DNA from: a virus
Strand: one strand, 5' to 3'
DNA length: 64,000 nt
IMG/VR virus record: IMGVR_UViG_3300032323_001487
Location: 1 to 64,000 of that record
The notes beneath the pieces are model-generated. The model worked only from the letters and a program-made list of their open reading frames with translations. It had not been told where the DNA came from and ran no database searches. This document shows positions 53,901 through 61,100 of the stretch, in pieces. The first letter of the stretch is position 1; each line of letters opens with the position of its first letter. The translations under genes were made by a program, and so were the position numbers.

Positions 53901-54679
53901 CTCAACTTTTAGAAGAGAAGACGGTCAGAGAAGGATTAAATTTCGGAACAGATTCTTTCCCTAAATCTTTTATTTCTTTGGTTAATAAGAGAATCACTAA
54001 AAATGGAAACAAACTTAAGTTGGGTGTGACCGCAAGAGGCTCGACTACCGTTGTTAGGAATGACGGTTCCACTGGCGGCCAACGCTCTTCAAATCCGTCT
54101 TTGCAGGAAATAAGTTCTGACTCAATTGTTTCAATGTCACTAAGTCCATCCCCCGAAGGCTTACCTGGGTCAAAAGACCTTGGCACAACTGCCGTGCACG
54201 AACTCACTCACTTGGTAGCAGAGACTATGAAAATGTCATCTTTCTTGGAATGGGCAAAAGTAAGCGAGTTAGGATTGGAAAAAACAAAGCCAGACGGCTC
54301 TCCAGATGTCTCACTTATTAGGACAGACGCGGTTAACAAGACAGAGGATGGCTCTGCCATCCCAGCCTCGCTACTAGACAGAGCAAAAATTTATGCACTA
54401 GAAGCGGGCATACCGCTCAGTACAATTTTGAGATACGCTGGAAAGTTCAATTCCGACTCCACTGGCAATAGATATGGGGTCGGTCCCAACAGCAATGGAG
54501 AACTTTTGTCGACAGTTTTAGAGAGTCTATTAGGTGGCACCCCTGCGAACTTAGTCAGGGACTATCATAGAAATGCATTTGAAAGAGACTCCGCATCTCC
54601 AGTAGTAGATGCTTCTCTAATGGACTGGGGGCTAGGCTCTCTACTAGTGTTAGATGAATACGCTAAGAGACAACTTTAA
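47903..54679 (+). CDS. Giant multi-enzyme protein 1 (ART-like, HipA-like, Nudix, DnaQ, zincin)
   Basis: 2258 aa. Order: basic tag with RRDRKGR (23-29) and MGG (33-35); ART-like segment about 580-680 (VYRNSIRGG, GYSSLDKNMAWD, EFGVVLG); HipA/PI3K-like part about 885-1060 (HGENEVLASMLYERLGVNTA, AWLANWDVAGGALDNIV, VDPGGALWF); Nudix about 1160-1260 with a complete box (GGAHDSFEDSQ..REL..EELG); DEDDh exonuclease about 1385-1590 (FIDFETNG, NVLFDLEIL, HSADGDAEDS); charged coiled-coil region; zincin-like VHELTHLVAE near 2100. Probably virion-associated and delivered with DNA (inference from position). The enzyme calls rest on motifs; the ART part is least certain. Confidence 0.7.
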   Translation: MATNPYAGENSFLARSARAKRQRRDRKGRFAWMGGAARFFLAVEGIGKGLSIPSRFAGYDKKSDSFDLELQDAGDIAKYGKLVRVPASKVEGIKAYINLPSLGKRTPTNVESDVLVSPDEIKKIDAPSGWNLTKTENGVEFYESEDGWIAEKYSNLDAYKKSGKSPNKFKGSGVNGVQQSSQPVYHVYRNPKADALMYDDSVRFGDVSVAAQTWGDTQAMVEKLARRKYDSFKSNLSSLRALPSAWTDYDPSSRGLFSDTKWTLYKYESGKTPTPARIMKMSSIQRNNLYKKLSENLRNPEATANWYKDDRTLRTSFQVRQMPANSADARTALNKARVDGKKIQTFDGTSKLDPKEDVLELSYYKTDGSEPIAYFQDWEDLEDWIEEERFSAKEKLKKEREAAKNLEPMARRAVELPDRSDSDIIQDLEPVSTPAISKSSFFKTENSDFEGVASEKASSPRSSKYIDGPDVVNEIMNEAAKVAFEQGRFPIPRKGGLSTSADGKFLAPDVKIALQRQYKRVFDSLKESNPDFMANYDTFDKFWADVDKNSVSTSTPFGDGPESEFRQTVNKAYAKEILGLDEDGFIEVYRNSIRGGSREGQSEVDAAAGYSSLDKNMAWDYQSQATGDGPFSGRYSIKVKPEEYGGMIGHSGGLDEFGVVLGKNVTSIDGRIEKHGKLETLPILDGVTFGARGTGGGPYRFFNEGFRFIKPAGEFDYTNFDDLIARAGGKDKVRAKISEFWPNTTFDRVEKDSFGLNGSSFEKYITKLPNGKAIFNPASLTLTESGFGAEGIDQKGDRIDNLLKGALAFQELTGQKIIEWRRGGNPITDKKASTAPETTATTERAGIRDLSGFKPTGGPLGSNEGGTYEDANGNKIYVKKPRTKLHGENEVLASMLYERLGVNTAKIRFGRLKDGTEVTYSDWIDSKKDLRQRLSDPEYVQKIQEGFGVDAWLANWDVAGGALDNIVTDNNGDPVRVDPGGALWFRARGEAKGDAFGEKVGELDTLTDGSNPQSKLVFGSMTNDEKRDAVSDLINISPDEIEMLVNQNISDRGVAQKMSETLIARRKNALDRFGLSDAVPFDFSRQAPLFGPRREPRHRKRRISGYKYLVDRRGVHYPSKPLSVQDYSDLRAGRAMPKHLPFAFAPTKNGNVHYLDSNGKLHWGQYGAAGALLRRKNPEGDYEYLMIQRGRTSTGPGRWSSPGGAHDSFEDSQNPEITAKRELLEELGLDLEDRIPSFVLRKEDAPDWAYNMIVYDVEFGEFDKIALERDKKGKLIGDAIDATWLDIDEIRYMKDRRLLHDGFSSELIEQINEDNVGEGTIELISPTRYARSRVPQDLGVELVPATMDNNRVKAPSKPFTGSVERELDGLTKQEAIEKLRGMEISFIDFETNGIDEFDGDLNGNRPVQVGIVKVKDGKVIDRLNVYMNPGAPLGEWSSKNLKRDIMVPDGSRIPTLVTDDWLKQQISQNDALKQITDFMGENPIVGGQNVLFDLEILDRMAGNAGSDYKVSGTVDSMTLAEYLLPRYDSTKGVDGPKKKNADGTFTPSYSLGTITQFLGFEPTKWHSADGDAEDSASMLSKMLERAENDDSIGNDAFNSDLNTERYRDGLEKYKAATDPASPATNKQVEGLEKILTKYPTTPEKADALRADVARSTRGGATELMNEYVEAEEAKIRRYDSDPELAQIKSELAGLAGGLPTDLEDSSNPYLSEPRTDLGPKVFPHLTTEAERPQLIQATPRWQELNKKITAAGAVVGKKVRDAVTAEHKANYGTDPYQQLEALNKKVLDSQDFYRKKLKDSKSIFNKFRRDWLSRNEVATKAAAVKLLEAINRNETPSSTNDLGRVSSLYDELLNIKVSSANDQEALAKFFEVLVQSKVSDEQIFFSLRELARKGDIRPGTPSHNDWVALSDVSRAEARLAEAQDKQSELALRVATLQTIESRRVLKALGVEFNHGVQIESEFVGSGEMRINHNVSANRWEGVFMPTAPDREARLLRNYGSQLLEEKTVREGLNFGTDSFPKSFISLVNKRITKNGNKLKLGVTARGSTTVVRNDGSTGGQRSSNPSLQEISSDSIVSMSLSPSPEGLPGSKDLGTTAVHELTHLVAETMKMSSFLEWAKVSELGLEKTKPDGSPDVSLIRTDAVNKTEDGSAIPASLLDRAKIYALEAGIPLSTILRYAGKFNSDSTGNRYGVGPNSNGELLSTVLESLLGGTPANLVRDYHRNAFERDSASPVVDASLMDWGLGSLLVLDEYAKRQL

Positions 54680-54687
54680 GGAAAACA

Positions 54688-55026
54688 ATGGATAGCATCG
54701 CTTATTACGACATCACCTTGAAAGATGGTAGTCAACTCTACTGGACTAAATCATTTGGGCTAAATATTTTTGTCAACTACTTTGAAAATAAGGAGTTAGA
54801 TGAGACTAGCGATGCTTTTCAGTTATCAGTTGATTTTGAGTTATTTATGACTTCTGGCGGGGACTCTTTTTCATTCAAGTATCTTGACGCTGATATCAAG
54901 AAAGATATAAAAGACCCAGTGGCAGTAAAACTAGCAATCCTCAAGTTATACCCAGAGGCAGTGTTCTCTAGCACAGCGCCTAACACAGACAGTTACACTA
55001 AAAGAGCAAAAAACGTAGTCAACTAA
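54688..55026 (+). CDS. Hypothetical protein between giant ORFs
   Basis: 112 aa, begins MDSIAYYDITLKDGSQLYWT. Beta-rich N-terminus, acidic; ends KRAKNVVN. AAGGAAAA RBS 8 bp after giant ORF 1. No family recognised. Confidence 0.6.
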   Translation: MDSIAYYDITLKDGSQLYWTKSFGLNIFVNYFENKELDETSDAFQLSVDFELFMTSGGDSFSFKYLDADIKKDIKDPVAVKLAILKLYPEAVFSSTAPNTDSYTKRAKNVVN

Positions 55027-55039
55027 AGGCGAGCAGTCA

Positions 55040-55080
55040 ATAGCAATACAATAAAGTTGCTATACTGTTTTTTATACAGA
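55040..55080 (+). other. Small hairpin and AT-rich spacer before giant ORF 2
   Basis: ATAGCAA / TTGCTAT (7 bp, 9 nt loop) followed by ACTGTTTTTT is a weak terminator-like element. TATACT and TATACA words in the same 20 bp could serve as a -10 for giant ORF 2. Confidence 0.4.
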
Positions 55081-55118
55081 TTGACGCTGACTGTAGTCGT
55101 TTTAGGAGAAATTTTCAT

Positions 55119-58100
55119 ATGACTGACGCTTTCGGGCTGTCCCACCCTGACGACTCGCCAATTGTCGCAGCAAGCAATGCTTACTCTGGTAAGAACTCGG
55201 CAGCAGCGAGACGTCTTCGCGTAAAACTTCAGCGCCGTGACCGCTATGGGCGCTGGGTCGAGATGGGTGGCGTACTCAGTTTCAAGGTGCGCGTCAATGG
55301 GGAAGTTCAGACCAAGATTGGTCGAGCAGTTGGTGGCTCCGAGCGTGACGGATACATTCGCGTTGTAATTCCAGAGGGCCAAGGCATTAGACCTGGCACT
55401 TATCACATCTCTGAAAAGGTATCCCGCACTGCTAAGGCGATGCTTGGCGAAGACTACCTAGAGGAAAAGGGCGTCAGAGTTGACTCTAACGGAAACAGTA
55501 TTGGCGAAGTACTGGACCGTGATATTGAAGATGTTAAGGACCTGTTTAGGGAAGATACTTCAGACCTAGACCGCGCCATGCTCGACGGTGTTCTAAGCGA
55601 TGACGAAAAGTCTGCCCTAGAGAAGTCACGACAGGCTTCCCCCACCCACAAGTCTTACAACGTTGTAGATGAGTCTGGTAAGCGCGTCGACGAGGATGAG
55701 GTCGGTGGATTGGACTTCACTGACATCGCAGACTCTAGGAACTGGCGTCTACGTAAGAACAGGGACGGCTCAATCAAGTCTGGTAAGTATCTGTCTCCAG
55801 ACAAGAAACTAAGAGCAGAAATCTACCAAACCGAGTCTGGCAAGACTTACATGAAGGTCTCTTACCCTACTGACAAGAACCTAATTGAGAACGAAGAGGT
55901 TGGCGCTCTTACTGAGGACGACCTACTTGGCGACTCGCGCAACCTAAGCACTGGCTACGGACGTGCGCTAGACAGCGTTGACAAGACCGTGAAGGGCGCT
56001 AAGGCGGTTCTACCTGCCCCAGATAAAGAAGAGCAGAAGAAGATTGACGCAGAGCGCAAGGCTATGGAGGACTTGGTAAAGGCTTCGCCAGTGCGCGAGT
56101 CTTACGCTATGCCAGAACTTTACATGGCTGAAGCAACTGACGACGAACTCTTTGCTCGCCTAAAGTCCTTGGAAGAACGAGACACCAACAATGACTCGCT
56201 ATTTCTTAAGGATGGAGAAATCCGCAACCTTCGGGCTGAACGCGAAAGCGTAATTATTGACGACATTCGTCGTGAACTAAAGTCCCGTGGTTTGGCTATC
56301 CCTAAGTCGGTAAAGCCTGCTAAGCGTCCACTAAAGAAGCCAGCAAAGCCTTCGGAGCAACCAGACAACTGGCTAAGCGCACCTAGCCTTCGCGTTGGAG
56401 ACCAGATTGTTGATGCTGACGGCAAGCGCAAGAAAATTGCTTCTATCACCCCTGAGCCAGACGGCACCCGCGCACTAATCAAGTTCGCTGATGGTAGCGA
56501 AAGAATGTACGAGGGTGAAGAACTTGTACAGATTGCTGGCAAGAACGTAATCAAGGAAGACGTTCCAGTAGAGCCAGTCGCCCCTAAGTTCCCTGACGCT
56601 AACCGCTCTAACGTCTACGACAACGCTGCCAAGGCTCTTGGCATTACGCCAGAGGAACTCAAGGCTGACAGAAGAATCTTTGATGCCGTAGAGCACACTT
56701 CTGACCTTATCGACAAGCGCGAAGCCGATGCTTTAGACGATTTTATGGGCGAGGACGGAACCACCAGACTTTACAGTTCCCTAACCGACGCTATTGCTAA
56801 GCACTACGCACTAACTAAAAACGGCGAACTTTATCAGCCAGAGCCTTTGGGCAGAGATAACAAGGATTTGCTGGAAAAGGCTCGCGCTGGCGGGGCAACC
56901 ATCAACCCGCTGAGCCGACGCAACAGGCTTCAAGGCTGGGCCGTTGCCGTTAGGGGCAACAACGACGAGATTATTGACACAGTGGCGCTCGAGGACGGCA
57001 TCGGCGACCTACTTATGAACGACTATGTCAATAGAAACATTGACAAGTTTGGTGGCAACAAGTATCTTGGTCTTTGGCACGATAAAAAGAGCCACGAATT
57101 GGTATATGACGTCAGCGAAGTTTTCAAGGAAGACAATGTTGAGGAAGCAACCAAGGCTGGAAAAGATAGAAACCAAAAGGCCATCTTCAACCTAAAAACT
57201 TGGGATGAGATTGAAACAGGAGGAACTGGAGACAATGGAAGAGCAAGAAAAGAGCGTGAATCAGCGCGTCTGGGCGGAGATAAGTCCAGAGGAGTGGAAG
57301 AACCTGAGCCAGAGAGAGCAGATTCTGCGCCTGAAGAGCGCACGCCTGTCAGTGATTCAGGAGTCGACGCAGCAAGAGCCGAAGACGAAGAAGGACTAAG
57401 AGAACATCTTCGCGAACTTCCTTCGTTTCTTCGAGACAACCTATTAGAACTTCTACCTACTGGCATTTATGAGTCAGATAAGAAATCTATTGCGGAGAAC
57501 ATTGACAGGCTAGAGAACTCCCTTGATAAGGGCAGTTCTGCGATTACTCAGGCTTTGAAGGCGCTAAGCCGTTCTTTGGCTAAAGCAGAGAAAAAGCAAG
57601 ACGAAAAAGACGCCGACAACCGAGAGGTCGCTGACCTACTCGATGAAACCATTATGCAAGTATCTCTTGCACACAACTTTGCTAAGTCAATTACCGTAGC
57701 ACCTTCAGCACCGGGTCAGCCAGAAGGCAAACTAACTCAGCCTGGTAGCGCAAGTAGCAGAAGAATTAGCCCATCTAGCGACGGTAGTGAATTTGCACCA
57801 ACTCCTAGGATGGCTAGGGATTCTGGCGGAGGCACTGAAGACCCGATTTCTGATTTGTCAGACATCGTTGACGACACTGACCCAGAAATTGTTCGCCAAC
57901 TTAGAGCAATGGATTTGGCTGTTGACTACGACAGTCTTAGTGATTCTCAAAAAAATACTTACAACAACCTAAAGACTTTCCAAGAGAACGCGGTCAGGGC
58001 TTTGACTATCGCCGCTGTCTCAGACAATATGGAAAAGTACAAGCGCCAGCGCACGATTGCCCTGAGTGTCACTAGAGCATATAACGGATTTATTACTGCC

Positions 58101-61100
58101 ATTAACACTGGCAACCCGAGGGAAGATTACATTTCTACTGGTTCTATGGAGAACAGAACCAGAAACCTGACTTTCATCGAAGACTCTATAACCACTAAAA
58201 CTGGCAGAGACACTAGAACCAAAATCATTGACAAAGCAAAAGCAATTTTTGTTGCTCGTGATGGCTCGGTCTATGAACTTAGCATGGACAGATACAACTC
58301 GGACATTGAGGCAAGAAAACTTGACGCTAGTGGAAATTATGTAAGGCTCCCTAGCGGTACGGAGCGAGCAGCAACCTTGAATCATCTTGGTGGTGGCGAC
58401 GACGGTTTCCACACCGAGAGCGAGGCATATTTAGACCCGTATAGCCCTAATTCAGACAAAATTAGACCAGTTTCTCCCGGAATGATTAGAACAGAGGACT
58501 CTCTTCAATCTAGCGGATTGGCTGGAGCGCTCTATGCTTTCCTAGGATACGTACACAACCAAAATGGTCGTGGATTTATGCACAGTGCTTACTTGCTAAG
58601 AATGGGAAACTTAGCAAGCAAACTTGTAAATAAAAATCTTAAATATCACCACCCTGCCCAAAAAGAAAAAGCCCTTACAGTAATCAATCCAAATTCGGAC
58701 ATTATTCAGTCAATGAGTGACGCTGGCTGGTTTGACCGCAGTTACAGGGCTTTTACCACTTTGACTTATTACCCTAGTGACCACAGTTCGCTAGATATTC
58801 CTGGAAAGATGACGTTCCAAAACTTCCTAAAGCCCTTGGACGGCAGTCTCGCTGGTGGAGACAACATCGGTCCGCTTTGGAATATGGATAAATCTATCCA
58901 CGAACTTGCCGACGAACTCGGTGTCGCTGCTATGGAATTACCTGACGTGGCTAACTACTTTAAAGATTATCTTGATGGTGGCAAAAAAGACTGGGAACTA
59001 ATAAACATCCAAGGCACGCTTCTTGATACCGCTTTCTTGGGCGGAGCAACAAAGGAAGATGCTCTTTCTAAGTTGCGTAATCTAAAGAAAGCAGTAGATG
59101 TTATTAGCGCTGACGTCTCTCTTGGTTCTAGCATTAGAAGAATTTCTGGAGGATTGTCCGAATCTCTAGACGACCTAATTCCCGCTATCGATGCTAGAAG
59201 TTTTGATGACAGCACTAGGGTAGAGCGCCCTAAGGACATGGACTTTAATGCTTTCAGCAAGGTCAACTCTGACCCTTACACGGCTAAGAATGGCTATGAG
59301 CCGTTTAGAACCGACTTTATTATGCCAGAGGGTGTTCCCCCTATTGATTCTTCTGATTCATATATGCCAAAGAGAGTGTATCCAGCAGAGTGGATAAACT
59401 CAGACACCCCTGCTCCTAGTTCATGGAGCGACGAGGGCGGAACTCTAGAACTACAGACAGAAGAGCGACTGGTGGATGCTCTAAGACAGAGCATTAGAAA
59501 CAAGTCTGACCTAGCAGTTATGTCGTTCGATGGTGTAGACCGAAACATACAAGCACGCTCTATTTATGACGCCATTAGACGTAAGAGCCTAGACCACAAT
59601 ATGATTCTCGCCAAACTTTACGACGAGGTTTTGGGTGGAGACGAAAACCAAAGAAGACTAGAAGAGTTTAGAAGAACTGCCCCTTCTATTAAGAGCGAGG
59701 CTGCCGAACTAATCGAGTCCGTGGGAATCGTGATTCCGCCAGCAGACTTTGAATTTGGCGGTATGTACGACGAGGATGCTCACAGACTTTCCGCTGGCTC
59801 TGCAATCTTTGACGATGAAGTTACTGGAGAGGGTTTTGGTCTCCAACTAAGCAAACTTTCCGAAAACGAGAACCTACAAACACCTAGTTACATGTCCTTG
59901 GACCGCAACCCATACGTTAGCGTAGATGAAGCGGACGACTGGTCCCGCTTAGGAACGAGTGACAATCCTAGGATTATTGCTAGAAACTTCTCTCGCTCTG
60001 GACTGTCTCAGGGGCTTGTTAGTGCTGTAAAGAGAAACAGTAGTTATGTGAACCTACAGTTTGCTAATGGCACCGAGAGAAGTATCTCAATTCTTGCAAT
60101 TAGAGATGCGCTTCAGCACCAAGGTGTAGACACTAACGCGCTTCTAAAGTCCGCTGGGGCGAAGAGGGTCCGCGAGTACATCAGGTCTCTCAACGTGGCA
60201 GATAACGGCGAAAGAGTAACTAATACTTTCCAGGTCGGAGCAAATCCCGGCTTCTTGAGAACCAACACTTACGCTAACCCAGAGACTGAATCTAACGGTA
60301 GAGCGACTGTAATTATTGATGACCCTAATGGCACTTCTTTTGATTCTTTGGGTTCTGGCTCTAAGGTTATCGGTCTCACTCGTTTAGACACTACAACCGA
60401 CCCGTTGCGACCTTACGCTGTAGTTTGGTTTGGCAAAAAAGATGCTGTCGCATTGAGCAGATTCAACGTTGAGGACCACGAAAGTAAAGTTGTAGAGCGC
60501 TATGAGACAAGAGCAGAGGCAGACGCCGTGCTTGGCGATTTGGCTAGAGACGACATGTTCTTTGTCGACCAGATTATGCCTGGCTCGGGAGCCTTACCTC
60601 CACTAAAAATTACAAAGCAAATTCCTTCTACTTTGCCTATGGTAGAAAGACGGCTAGGTTCCAAGACAACTAGTTACCAAATTGGAATTATTGACCCTAA
60701 GGTTGTCCACTTTTCTGACAACAGAGGGGTGCTCGGGGAAGGTGGCAAGGACGACCTGTTCCGCGATGACAATGGCAACATACTTGCAACCGTAACTGCT
60801 AGCGAAGACGGACAGTTCCAAGCCAAAGTAGACTCGCTCACCGAAACTTTCACTAACAGAGACATGGCTTTGTGGTGGGCTGGCGACGAGTTGGCAAGAA
60901 AATTAGAAGCAAATGTAAACTTTTTTGATAACAGTCGGGTTCCTGCGGAACGACCTAAAAACTTTTTGTCTGGCTACGAAGAGTCAGAGACTCTAACGAC
61001 TGACCTGACTCTTTCTACTTATGGAGTTCTTTCCTACAACGAAGGCGCTATATTAAGAAAGATTAAGGTTACTGGTCAGCGGGCTAGGGCATCTGCCTAC

